34,765 nt of DNA. Origin: Planctomycetes bacterium RIFCSPLOWO2_12_FULL_40_19. Lineage in GTDB: Bacteria; Planctomycetota; Brocadiia; Brocadiales; Scalinduaceae. Under the pieces are notes generated by a model. The model did no database searches. It had not been told where the DNA came from and saw only the letters and a program-made list of their open reading frames with translations. Position 1 is the stretch's first letter; every line of letters starts with the position of its first letter. Of this stretch, positions 24,394-31,794 are shown piece after piece. Location: assembly GCA_001828595.1 (NCBI GenBank), contig MHZA01000030.1:1-34765 (forward strand), given 5' to 3'. A program made the translations under genes and the position numbers.

Positions 24394-24675
24394 TTATTTT
24401 GTTTCCTCAACCTTTTGCCCGGAAGGGTTCTTTTCCTTTTCAGTTTTTGCCTTTGCTTCTTCCTGCAGCTTTTTCATCCTTTTTGTATCTTCACTTTGTA
24501 ATAATACATCAAGATCCTCGGTTAGCTTTTGCGGGTCAGTTGTACTGTCTTCAATACTTCCAATAGGAGTAAACCTGAATTTTGTTGTCGTACCTTTTGA
24601 GCCACATCCTGAAAGAACTAATGTTGTTAAGAATATAACCATAAACAACAAGATGAAATATTTAAATGATGTCAC
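24394..24675 (-). CDS. small secreted lipoprotein
   Basis: A 93-residue predicted lipoprotein. A hydrophobic signal (FKYFILLFMVIFLTTLVLSG) leads to lipobox Cys (LVLSGC), followed by a Thr/Lys/Glu-rich polar tail with a helical stretch (EDTKRMKKLQEEAKAKTEKEK). I place the start at GTG 24675, because AAGGAGGG lies directly upstream with 5 nt spacing; a longer frame starting 27 nt upstream would bury this site. It follows mtnA by 10 nt and probably ends the purE-mtnA transcript. No family is recognised. Confidence 0.75.
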   Translation of the reverse strand: MTSFKYFILLFMVIFLTTLVLSGCGSKGTTTKFRFTPIGSIEDSTTDPQKLTEDLDVLLQSEDTKRMKKLQEEAKAKTEKEKNPSGQKVEETK

Positions 24676-24685
24676 GACGCCCTCC

Positions 24686-25741
24686 TTATGATTTATACCC
24701 AATAATGTTTTTAATATTTTCCGTATTTGGGCTATTAATTACGCCCCTTTCTGTAATAATGGCCGTTATATTCGATGCCGGCGTAACATCAAAGGCAGGA
24801 TTAAACACCTTTATATCATCCGGAGCAATCTTATTACCTGCAATCTTGGTAACTTCGTCAGGGTTTCTTTCTTCAATTGGGATTTCATCACCGGAAGCTA
24901 TACTCAGATCAAAAGTAGAAGCAGGTGCTGCAACATAAAACGGCACATTATGTTCCTTTGCAATTATTGAAAGGCTGTACGTGCCTATTTTATTAGCAGC
25001 ATCACCATTTGCTGCAATCCTGTCCGCCCCGACAATTACGCAATCAATCTTTTTCCGTTTCATGGTATGAGCGGCCATATTATCGCATATTAACGTAACA
25101 TCAATACCCGCATTCTTAAGCTCCCACGCTGTAAGCCTTGAACCCTGAAGCAAAGGGCGGGTTTCATCTGTATATACGCTAATCCTTTTCCCCTTCTCTA
25201 CTGCTGTAAACATAACTGCCAGGGCTGTTCCATAATCTCCCGTGGCAAGTCCCCCGGCATTACAATGAGTTATCACACAACTACCGTCTTCTAAAAGTGA
25301 TTCGCCATTTTCACCTATCTTTCGACATATTGCTTTATCTTCTTCAAGGATGGTTTTTGCCTCATCAAGGAGTATGCGCTTTATTTCTGAAACCGGTTTC
25401 TGACTATTCTTTTGTGCGGTATCTTCCATACGCTTCAGTCCCCAGAATAGATTTACTGCTGTCGGCCTGGAGGATCCCAGGCATGAAGTAACCTCCTTCA
25501 TCTCCTTGAAGAATGATTCGAAGTCCTCAGATTTACTATTCTTAATACCTACTACTGTACCCATTGCCGCAGCAATACCAATGGCAGGCGCCCCCCTGAC
25601 CATTAATGTCTTTATTGCATGGAAAATGCTTTCTTTATCATCACAATAAACGTATTTCAATTCATTAGGTAATAGTGTCTGATCTATAAGCTTTATCCTT
25701 CCATCAATTCCTCCTATCCATTCTATAGTTGGTAACGGCAC
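24686..25741 (-). CDS. mtnA: methylthioribose-1-phosphate isomerase
   Basis: A 351-residue eIF2B-like aldose-ketose isomerase of the methionine salvage pathway, which converts methylthioribose-1-phosphate to methylthioribulose-1-phosphate. Visible signatures are LIDQTLLPNELKYVYC, VRGAPAIGIAAAMG, ITHCNAGGLATGDYGTAL (catalytic Cys), YTDETRPLLQGSRLTAWEL and VGADRIAANGDAANKIGTY (catalytic Asp). I chose the GTG at 25741 because AAGGAG lies 6 nt upstream and the product then begins near PTIEW as the family does; the TTG 36 nt upstream is less likely. Related isomerases also recycle 5-deoxyribose from SAM-radical chemistry. Downstream of purE on the same transcript. Confidence 0.94.
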   Translation of the reverse strand: MPLPTIEWIGGIDGRIKLIDQTLLPNELKYVYCDDKESIFHAIKTLMVRGAPAIGIAAAMGTVVGIKNSKSEDFESFFKEMKEVTSCLGSSRPTAVNLFWGLKRMEDTAQKNSQKPVSEIKRILLDEAKTILEEDKAICRKIGENGESLLEDGSCVITHCNAGGLATGDYGTALAVMFTAVEKGKRISVYTDETRPLLQGSRLTAWELKNAGIDVTLICDNMAAHTMKRKKIDCVIVGADRIAANGDAANKIGTYSLSIIAKEHNVPFYVAAPASTFDLSIASGDEIPIEERNPDEVTKIAGNKIAPDDIKVFNPAFDVTPASNITAIITERGVINSPNTENIKNIIGYKS

Positions 25742-25773
25742 TAAAATCTCCTTTTTAAACTTAGCATATATCG

Positions 25774-26289
25774 TCAACTTCTTAATTTCTTCAATATTTT
25801 CTTAACGGTCTTATCTTTCTGGACAACCTTATCTGCCTGTTTCTTCTTATAATCAAGAATCTTCCTTCTAAGGCCCTTATCTGCGGTACTCAGAATCTGA
25901 ATCGCCAGGATGGCCGCATTCTTAGCCCCGGCCTTCCCGATACCTACTGCAGCAACAGGAACGCCGCCCGGCATTTGTACCGTTGAATAAAGGGAATCCA
26001 ACCCGCCAAGATCAGACGTCAACATAGGCACCCCAATAACCGGAAGAGGCGTCAACGACGCTATCACGCCGGCAAGATGTGCGGCGCCCCCCGCACCGCC
26101 AATAATAACCTTGTACCCCTTTTTCTCCGCACTTACAGCATATTTATGTGCACGGAGCGGAGACCGATGGCAGGAGACTACGTCAACGTCATATTTAACA
26201 CCAAATTCATCAAGGACATTAAGCGTTTCCTGCATAGTACTCAAATCAGAATCACTGCCCATTACAATCCCAATCTTTTTACCCGTCAT
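25774..26289 (-). CDS. purE: N5-carboxyaminoimidazole ribonucleotide mutase
   Basis: A 171-residue class I PurE, purine synthesis, converting N5-CAIR to CAIR. Motifs are GSDSDLSTM, VSCHRSPLR (catalytic His), GGAGGAAHLAG, TPLPVIGVP and VQMPGGVPVAAVGIG. A Lys-rich C-terminal tail (DKVVQKDKTVKKILKKL) extends the usual end by about ten residues. The start is ATG 26289 with GGGAGG just upstream; a TTG 12 nt earlier overlaps that site. mtnA follows 32 nt later. A MITE-like element separates it from the HpnG-like gene upstream. Confidence 0.95.
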   Translation of the reverse strand: MTGKKIGIVMGSDSDLSTMQETLNVLDEFGVKYDVDVVSCHRSPLRAHKYAVSAEKKGYKVIIGGAGGAAHLAGVIASLTPLPVIGVPMLTSDLGGLDSLYSTVQMPGGVPVAAVGIGKAGAKNAAILAIQILSTADKGLRRKILDYKKKQADKVVQKDKTVKKILKKLRS

Positions 26290-26309
26290 TTTGCCTCCCA
26301 AAAATCCTT

Positions 26310-26489
26310 ACCCTCCTCTCTCCAGGGGGTGATGTCATTGAATTAAGACGTAGCGGAAACCTTAAGGTTTCCATTAACATGTCTAAGTGTATAAATGGAA
26401 GGCTAAAGCCATTCCGCTACAGTTTGGTGATATACACTGAATTTATGAAAATATTCTTAATTCAATGAAATTGCCCTAAGAGAGAGGGT
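26310..26489. mobile_element. MITE-like non-autonomous element, about 180 bp
   Basis: CATTGAATTAAGA (26336-26348) and TCTTAATTCAATG (26454-26466) are perfect 13-bp inverted repeats. Outside them, ACCCTC-type blocks on the left (from 26310) and AGAGAGAGGGT on the right (to 26489) are further imperfect complements, giving terminal arms of about 35-38 bp. Inside, TAGCGGAA and TTCCGCTA form a second perfect pair. No coding capacity. The right arm ends at the stop codon of the HpnG-like gene. A related GTAGCGGAAACCTT word occurs at 5760, so the family is dispersed. Confidence 0.7.
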
Positions 26490-27280
26490 CAGGGCGTTAA
26501 TTTAATGTTTTTATCATAAATAAGGGGAATAAGTTCAGACATGAAGAAAGCAAGACTCTTAGCTGCAGTCTTTGTCTGTTTGTTAAGGCGTCTTAAAAGC
26601 GCCAGTTTTTTAGGGTTTTTCATAACCTCCAATGCCACGCTCGCAACCTTCACCTTTCCTTCATCTGACATTATACTACCATAATCAAGATGCAGGTCAT
26701 CATCTATGTCATCTGAAATCGAACGTATTGCTGCAAACTCAACACCTTTTCTATATGCGATTTCGGCAACAGCAGCACTCTCCATTTCTACAGCTACAAA
26801 TGAATTTTGTTCCCCGATTCTTTTTTTTGTGCTTGCACTGCTTATAACCTTGTCCACCGTTAATAGATTTCCAAAATGGCACTTCGTCTCCAGGCTGTTA
26901 CTAAGTTGTCTGGCTAATCGAACGACTTCCTTCTGACAAACAAAATCTGATTCCAGTTGCAATTCTTCACCGTCGAAGTCGCTTTGATTACTATGGCCGA
27001 CACTTTCCGCTACAACCAGATCTCCTACCTTAAGACCATGCCTTATTCCCCCGGCAACGCCGGCAGAAATCAATAAATCCACCTTTATAAATTCTAATAA
27101 ACAATTTGTAGCCTTAACAGCATTTTTTCTACCCACTCCACCCTGAACAAGCGCTAGAGGCAAGCCATTCAGATACCCCTGAAAGAACAATACTTCATCT
27201 ATATCAAACTTTTTATGTACGTTCATACAGGCGACTAAAGGGCTTATTTCCTGTCTTATCGCACACAAAACCGCTATCAT
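26489..27280 (-). CDS. hpnG: HpnG-like nucleoside phosphorylase (hopanoid-associated)
   Basis: A 263-residue member of the nucleoside phosphorylase/nucleosidase superfamily. Signatures are the N-terminal MIAVLCAIRQEI with a conserved Glu, GGVGRKNA, ISAGVAGGIRHGLKVGDLVV, FVAVEMESAAVAEIA (ribose-binding Glu) and AIRSISDDIDDDL (catalytic Asp). HpnG removes adenine from adenosylhopane to give phosphoribosyl/ribosylhopane. I assign it from its position divergent to hpnH. A methylthioadenosine/SAH nucleosidase for the mtnA pathway is the main alternative. A C-terminal extension (about 225-263) exceeds both families' usual length. Its stop codon is in the arm of a MITE-like element. Confidence 0.7.
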   Translation of the reverse strand: MIAVLCAIRQEISPLVACMNVHKKFDIDEVLFFQGYLNGLPLALVQGGVGRKNAVKATNCLLEFIKVDLLISAGVAGGIRHGLKVGDLVVAESVGHSNQSDFDGEELQLESDFVCQKEVVRLARQLSNSLETKCHFGNLLTVDKVISSASTKKRIGEQNSFVAVEMESAAVAEIAYRKGVEFAAIRSISDDIDDDLHLDYGSIMSDEGKVKVASVALEVMKNPKKLALLRRLNKQTKTAAKSLAFFMSELIPLIYDKNIKLTP

Positions 27281-27366
27281 CTTTTACCCTTGACTTTAAA
27301 TTTCAAATACATAATACTTAAGAGGACGATCAAAAACAGTATCGTCACTAATACCTGCCAGATTTC

Positions 27367-27405
27367 GCCCACTCGTACCTGTACGAACGGGTCATTCTGG
27401 CGGGC
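27367..27405. repeat. palindromic repeat in the hpnG-hpnH divergent spacer
   Basis: TCGTAC (27373-27378) pairs perfectly with GTACGA (27381-27386) over 2 nt, inside GCCC (27367-27370) and GGGC (27402-27405). GTACCT, CGGG and GGCGGG words link it to the repeat family at 14690 and 15043. It lies between the two divergent hopanoid genes. Confidence 0.5.
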
Positions 27406-27511
27406 ACAAAACCACAAAGCTTTGTTGCAAAATATTACCAAAGTAAGAAATTTATAACAACAAAATATTTAAGTCAAATTATCTCGCAATAATCATCATT
27501 AGGACAATATT

Positions 27512-28510
27512 ATGAGAAGTTCATTCAAACAAACGTATTCCCTTGCTAAATATTTATTTAAAAACAGAATCTCATCTGTTGAACGATTTCCTCTTGTATT
27601 GATGCTCGAAATCACACACAACTGCAACCTCACATGCGAAGGGTGCGGCAGAATACTGGAATTCAAAGAAACAATGGACAGAAAGATGAGTGTTGATGAA
27701 TGTATGCAAGCGGCAGACGAATGCGGAGCGCCTGTAGTCTCAGTCACGGGGGGAGAGCCATTCCTGCACCCTGATCTTGACAAGATAGTAAACGGACTGA
27801 TAGCCAAAAGGCGGCATATTTACCTTTGCACAAATGGAATCACACTGGGCGATTCTTTGAAAAAATTCAGGCCCGGTCCATATTTAAACATAAACGTACA
27901 CCTGGATGGGATGGCAGCCACTCATGACAGGATAGTTGGCGCAAAAGGAATATTTAAAAAAGCAACGGATAGCATTAAAAAGGCAAAACAATCAGGTTTT
28001 AACGTATGCACAAATACAACAATCTTTAAAGATACTGATCCAAAAGAGATAGAAGAATTGTTCGCATTTTTGACAAAGATTGGCATTGATGGTTTACTCG
28101 TCTCACCGGGATTCAGTTTTGAAGACAACTCAAATGACGTTTTCATTCAGAAGGAAGAATTTCACAAGAAATTCAGCTTTATTTATGAATTGTCAAAAAA
28201 ATACAAAATCATGAACACGCCCCTCTATCTAAAGTTTCTAATGGGTGCAAGAGACCTGACATGCACACCATGGGGTAATCCTACAAGAAACTATCTTGGC
28301 TGGAAGGGCCCCTGCTATCTAATCACAGACGCATATTATGAAACTTTTCAGGAATTGATGGATAACACCGATTGGAACAAATACGGCACTGGCAAAGACC
28401 CCCGCTGTCAAAATTGCATGGTACACTGCGGATTTGAACCAACGGTTGTCCTGCAAACAGGCAAAAGCTTCAAAGACGTATACGAAATGGCAAGATGGAA
28501 CTTCAGCTGA
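27512..28510 (+). CDS. hpnH: hopanoid radical SAM protein HpnH (adenosylhopane synthase)
   Basis: A 332-residue radical SAM enzyme that joins the 5'-deoxyadenosyl group to hopene, the first step of hopanoid side-chain extension. SAM-cluster cysteines are C38, C42 and C45 (ITHNCNLTCEGCGRI), followed by VSVTGGEPFLHPDL and YLCTNGI. The C-terminal Cys cluster DPRCQNCMVHCGFEP is characteristic of HpnH (DUF3463 region). Length is normal. AGGA lies 7 nt before the ATG. It is divergent from the HpnG-like gene, and squalene-hopene cyclase is about 3 kb away. The stop codon falls inside a 16-bp palindrome that acts as terminator. Confidence 0.93.
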   Translation: MRSSFKQTYSLAKYLFKNRISSVERFPLVLMLEITHNCNLTCEGCGRILEFKETMDRKMSVDECMQAADECGAPVVSVTGGEPFLHPDLDKIVNGLIAKRRHIYLCTNGITLGDSLKKFRPGPYLNINVHLDGMAATHDRIVGAKGIFKKATDSIKKAKQSGFNVCTNTTIFKDTDPKEIEELFAFLTKIGIDGLLVSPGFSFEDNSNDVFIQKEEFHKKFSFIYELSKKYKIMNTPLYLKFLMGARDLTCTPWGNPTRNYLGWKGPCYLITDAYYETFQELMDNTDWNKYGTGKDPRCQNCMVHCGFEPTVVLQTGKSFKDVYEMARWNFS

Positions 28511-28523
28511 AGTTGGTTTTTTT
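28499..28523 (+). terminator. intrinsic terminator overlapping the hpnH stop
   Basis: AACTTCAGCTGAAGTT (28499-28514) is a perfect palindrome, followed by GG and seven Ts (28517-28523). The hpnH stop TGA lies in the middle of the palindrome. Confidence 0.75.
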
Positions 28524-28525
28524 AC

Positions 28526-28574
28526 TTAACAGTCTTGAAAATTATACAGATTTTCTGACTGTTAAATCAGAAAA
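28526..28574 (+). promoter_or_regulatory. two nested perfect inverted repeats, candidate operator
   Basis: TTTTCTGA (28551-28558) and TCAGAAAA (28567-28574) form a perfect pair with an 8-nt centre. TTAACAGT (28526-28533) and ACTGTTAA (28558-28565) form a second perfect pair that interlocks with it. They lie 30-80 nt before the DUF4160 gene, next to a TATAAA word (28581-28586). This fits an autoregulatory operator or competing RNA hairpins. Confidence 0.45.
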
Positions 28575-28604
28575 CCGTAGTATAAAAGAGGTAGAGGAGA
28601 TATA

Positions 28605-28841
28605 ATGCCGACAGTTCTTAATATTGGACCATATCGTTTTTTCTTTTATGCTGGGGATAAAGATGAGCCACAACATATTCATATTGAAAGAGATGCTAAG
28701 ATTGCAAAATTCTGGCTTGACCCCGTTAGATTACAAAATAGTGGTGGCTTTAGCCGAAAAGAAATTAATCAAATGCAAAAAATTATCCAAGAACACCAAA
28801 TATATTTAAGGGAGAACTGGAATGAATACTTTAGCGGTTGA
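28605..28841 (+). CDS. DUF4160 protein (toxin-antitoxin-like pair member)
   Basis: A 78-residue DUF4160 protein. Its hallmarks are the opening MPTVLNIGPYRFFFYAGD, the PQHIHIERD segment with two His, AKFWLDP and the C-terminal helix (EINQMQKIIQEHQIYLRENWNEYF). DUF4160 and DUF2442 genes are habitual neighbours and are suspected to form a toxin-antitoxin-like pair, but the activity is not known to me. AGGAG precedes the ATG by 5 nt. The next gene overlaps its end by 20 nt. An inverted-repeat operator candidate lies upstream. Confidence 0.85.
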   Translation: MPTVLNIGPYRFFFYAGDKDEPQHIHIERDAKIAKFWLDPVRLQNSGGFSRKEINQMQKIIQEHQIYLRENWNEYFSG

Positions 28842-29136
28842 AATACAAGTTCCAAAGGCACAAGGACTTACTATAACAGAAGACACCCTTAGCGTTGATC
28901 TAACTGATGGACGCACCATTTCTGTACCACTTGCATGGTTTCCCAGGCTTCTACATGCAACTAATGAAGAACGTAATAACTGGCGTTTAATCGGCAGCGG
29001 TCATGGGATTCACTGGGAATACATAGATGAAGATATTAGTATTGAAGGGTTAGTAGCAGGTAGGCCATCAGGAGAAAGCCAGATATCATTTAAGAAATGG
29101 TTAACTCGACGACAAAAGAACATATCTAGTCATTGA
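28822..29136 (+). CDS. DUF2442 protein (partner of DUF4160)
   Basis: A 104-residue DUF2442 protein with the typical segments LSVDLTDGRTISVPLAWFPR, LIGSGHGIHWEYIDEDISIEGL and a variable tail, here extended to RRQKNISSH. The ATG lies inside the DUF4160 gene (20-nt overlap) with its own AGGGAG about 8 nt upstream, so the two are coupled. By analogy with other such pairs it may neutralise or regulate DUF4160. Which of the two is toxic is not clear from sequence. Confidence 0.85.
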   Translation: MNTLAVEIQVPKAQGLTITEDTLSVDLTDGRTISVPLAWFPRLLHATNEERNNWRLIGSGHGIHWEYIDEDISIEGLVAGRPSGESQISFKKWLTRRQKNISSH

Positions 29137-29191
29137 TAATTATATCAATGGAAATATCAAATCCACAAAAATTATCACAAAGGATGATAAG

Positions 29192-29225
29192 AAGTCCCGG
29201 TTATCCACCTGGACATCCGGGGCTT
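29192..29225. terminator. hairpin between convergent DUF2442 and dehydrogenase genes
   Basis: AAGTCCCGG (29192-29200) pairs with CCGGGGCTT (29217-29225), nine base pairs with one G-U wobble and a 16-nt loop. Short T/A-rich sequence follows. It is well placed as a bidirectional terminator. Confidence 0.55.
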
Positions 29226-29238
29226 TAATTGAATATTC

Positions 29239-30234
29239 CTAGAAAATAGATTGCAGTTCTTTGACAATGTAGAGCGGCCTCTCATTATTCATTACTTTTA
29301 TTGTGTTTTCTGCAATCAAAGTGTATCTCCTGACCAGGGCTTCTCTGGTCTCTCCGGCTATATGAGGAGTGAGTATGACGTTTGGAAGCTTTCTTAATTC
29401 ACTATTTTCCGGAAGAGGCTCCATTTCGTACACATCCAGGGCGGCCTTCCTGATTATGTTGCTTTTAAGAGATTCTATTAAATCTTTCTCATTAACTATG
29501 GGGCCCCTGGATATATTTATCAACCAGCCGAGGCCTGCTCCACCTATCTTTTCTAATTCCCTTTTTCCAATTATCCCTTTTGTCCTGTAACTGCCATGCT
29601 CTATTAAGGGAAGAAGAATGGAAACAATGTCAGATTTCTCCAATAAATGATCAAAGCCAACAATATCTACAAAGTTAAGGCCCTCGTTCCCTTTTTCCTT
29701 ATTTCTTCTAAATGCTACTGTTTTCATTCCAATCCCATGGGCAATCCTGGCTTTTATCTTACCGATATTGCCGAATCCAATAAGGCCAAGTGTTTTTCCG
29801 GCAAGCTCAACTCCAACCCCCCTGTTCCACCTGCCCTCTTTCATTTCCAGTCCATATTCTCTGTCATTCCTGGCTAATGCTAATACAAGATACATTGCAT
29901 GCTCTGCAACGGATTGAGCCGTAATACCAGGCATATTGCAGACAGGTATCTTTCTCTCTCCGGCGGATGCAAGATCTATGGTATCGTATCCGGTACCAAA
30001 CTGGAATAATCTTGTTTTCTTTGCGCTTTCTATCATTTCTTTGGTAATTATAGCTTTGTCCGGATACACAACATCAGCGTCAACTATCTCTTTAGAGATG
30101 GTATCTGCGTCATGTTGGTCTCTAACAAGAACAATGTTTGCCTCAAAGCCTTTGTTACTAAGAGCGTTTTTTATGGTTTTAACCATTAACCCGTCATCAT
30201 CTGAACATAATAATACCTTTAATGTTCTGGACAT
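29239..30234 (-). CDS. D-isomer-specific 2-hydroxyacid dehydrogenase
   Basis: A 331-residue NAD-dependent dehydrogenase. The substrate domain shows FQFGTGYDTIDLASAGERKIPVCN in two blocks around residue 80-105, and the cofactor loop is GLIGFGNIGKIKA. The catalytic triad is R in NISRGPIVNE, E in ALDVYEMEPLP and H in LTPHIAGETREA. The family reduces or oxidises 2-ketoacids, phosphoglycerate, glyoxylate or related compounds; the substrate here is unknown. I chose ATG 30234 because GGAG lies 6 nt upstream. A frame open back to 30384 adds 50 Lys/Asn-rich residues that resemble no part of the family and are probably untranslated. Single gene, convergent with the DUF4160/DUF2442 pair. Confidence 0.9.
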   Translation of the reverse strand: MSRTLKVLLCSDDDGLMVKTIKNALSNKGFEANIVLVRDQHDADTISKEIVDADVVYPDKAIITKEMIESAKKTRLFQFGTGYDTIDLASAGERKIPVCNMPGITAQSVAEHAMYLVLALARNDREYGLEMKEGRWNRGVGVELAGKTLGLIGFGNIGKIKARIAHGIGMKTVAFRRNKEKGNEGLNFVDIVGFDHLLEKSDIVSILLPLIEHGSYRTKGIIGKRELEKIGGAGLGWLINISRGPIVNEKDLIESLKSNIIRKAALDVYEMEPLPENSELRKLPNVILTPHIAGETREALVRRYTLIAENTIKVMNNERPLYIVKELQSIF

Positions 30235-30520
30235 CTCAGTCTCCATTAGAATTTGTTTCGTATTTCGATATTCAGTATTCGGATTTTTGCATACTTTGTT
30301 TTGTTCGATTTTCTTTTTATAAGAATTCTTGAATAGATTTCGTGGCTTCTTGATTACCTTTTCCGATTCTGCCAATCTCTTCAAGAGCCTGTTCTACCTC
30401 TCCGGCGTTCTCATTATACATCCTTTTCATCATGAAACCAACTTAACAAGCTCTATTAGAAATGTCAATAAAATCAATGTTATAGAATTTTTTGCTAAAG
30501 AAAATTGCAATTAAATGCTC

Positions 30521-30549
30521 TTGACAATTTTAAACTCGATAAATATTAT
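30521..30549 (+). promoter_or_regulatory. near-consensus sigma70 promoter for the di-heme peroxidase
   Basis: TTGACA (30521-30526), 17-nt spacer, TATTAT (30544-30549). The gene starts 46 nt after the -10 box with AAGGGAG as ribosome binding site, giving a short normal leader. Confidence 0.65.
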
Positions 30550-30595
30550 TGCACATATGAAGAAAATACTAATCATTAACTAAAAGGGAGAACAA

Positions 30596-31669
30596 ATGAA
30601 TATAATTAAATTCACTGCAATTTGCTGTTTGGCAACTTTTTTTGCTATCAATATTGCAAACCCAACATTTACCACTGCGGGGGGGTTGATTGATATGGGC
30701 TACGGCAGAGGCGGAAGGATGTCAGGCGGCTTTAAATCATCACGTTCAGATGAACCTATCAAGCCTATTCCAATCGCCTTTGACTATGACAGAGCCAAGG
30801 TGGAATTGGGCAAAAAATTGTTTTTTGAACCCAGGCTGTCCAAATCAGGCTGGATAACCTGTAACTCCTGCCATAACCTCTCGACAGGAGGCGCAGACAA
30901 TCTGCCAACCTCTATCGGGCATAAATGGTTTTTCGGCCCGATAAACGCACCTACCGTACTGAATGCAACATTCAATCTGGCACAATTCTGGGACGGCCGT
31001 GCAAAAGACTTGAAAGAACAGGCTGGAGGCCCCATAGCCAATCCTATTGAAATGGGTTCAAAACATGAATTGGCAGTCAACATATTACAATCAATACCTG
31101 AGTATGTGAAATGGTTTAAGGAAGTATATGGAGATGAAAAGATTGATATCGATAAGGTCACAGATGCTATTGCGGCATTTGAAGAAACTTTAACCACACC
31201 AAACTCAAGATTCGACCATTGGCTGAATGGTTATGCTGAAACCATTTCCGAATCGGAAAAGGAAGGATATGATCTTTTTAAGGGCAAAGGCTGTATCGTC
31301 TGCCACAACGGCGTCGGTGTTGGGGGAAACTCTTATCAGAAATTTGGAATGGCAAAACCGTATGACAAAGACACACATACTCTCGGCAGATACAATGTGA
31401 CAAAAGATGAGAAGGATAAATATGTATTCAAGGTTCCACTGCTGAGAAATATTGAGCTGACGGCTCCATATTTTCACGATGCCAGCACTTGGGATTTGAG
31501 TGAGGCGGTCAACATCATGGCCGAATATCAACTGGGGCTAAAGCTTACTGATGATGAAACAAAAAAGATTGTCGCATTCCTGCATACCTTGACCGGAGAT
31601 CAACCCTCAATTATTTTCCCAACCCTGCCGCCATCTACTTCAACTACTCCGGAACCAAATCGGAATTGA
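30596..31669 (+). CDS. secreted di-heme cytochrome c peroxidase/MauG-family protein
   Basis: A 357-residue periplasmic di-heme protein. A signal peptide (1-28, ending near FTTAGG) precedes two c-type heme motifs, C89-N-S-C92-H93 and C233-I-V-C236-H237. Family blocks are LGKKLFFEPRLS, NAPTVLNATFN, FWDGRAKDLKEQAGGPI, TLGRYNVTKDEKDKYVFKVP and LLRNIELTAPYFHD. Bacterial CCPs reduce hydrogen peroxide; MauG relatives oxidise proteins. The short Gly/Arg linker (GYGRGGRMSGGF) after the signal and the Pro/Thr-rich C-terminus (LPPSTSTTPEP) are unusual additions. AAGGGAG precedes the ATG. Single-gene transcript from a strong promoter candidate. Confidence 0.93.
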   Translation: MNIIKFTAICCLATFFAINIANPTFTTAGGLIDMGYGRGGRMSGGFKSSRSDEPIKPIPIAFDYDRAKVELGKKLFFEPRLSKSGWITCNSCHNLSTGGADNLPTSIGHKWFFGPINAPTVLNATFNLAQFWDGRAKDLKEQAGGPIANPIEMGSKHELAVNILQSIPEYVKWFKEVYGDEKIDIDKVTDAIAAFEETLTTPNSRFDHWLNGYAETISESEKEGYDLFKGKGCIVCHNGVGVGGNSYQKFGMAKPYDKDTHTLGRYNVTKDEKDKYVFKVPLLRNIELTAPYFHDASTWDLSEAVNIMAEYQLGLKLTDDETKKIVAFLHTLTGDQPSIIFPTLPPSTSTTPEPNRN

Positions 31670-31794
31670 TTTCTTGCTGTTGATATTCAGAGTTTAGATG
31701 CGCTGCATAAATATTCTTCCTGGTCTTTAAACAAAAATACCTGTCCTCACAGCTAAAACCAGGGTTTTAATTTAATCTCCCCTACAATCAACAA

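Noticed and set aside
25742-25777. Upstream TTG start of mtnA overlapping purE
   Set aside because: It would bury the AAGGAG site that is well spaced for GTG 25741, and the family begins near PTIEW.
28526-28574. Terminator of hpnH at the nested inverted repeats
   Set aside because: A better terminator with a T-run is already present at 28499-28523, so these repeats more likely serve the next gene.
30235-30384. 50-residue N-terminal extension of the 2-hydroxyacid dehydrogenase
   Set aside because: Low-complexity Lys/Asn-rich sequence outside the family fold; GGAG placement supports ATG 30234.
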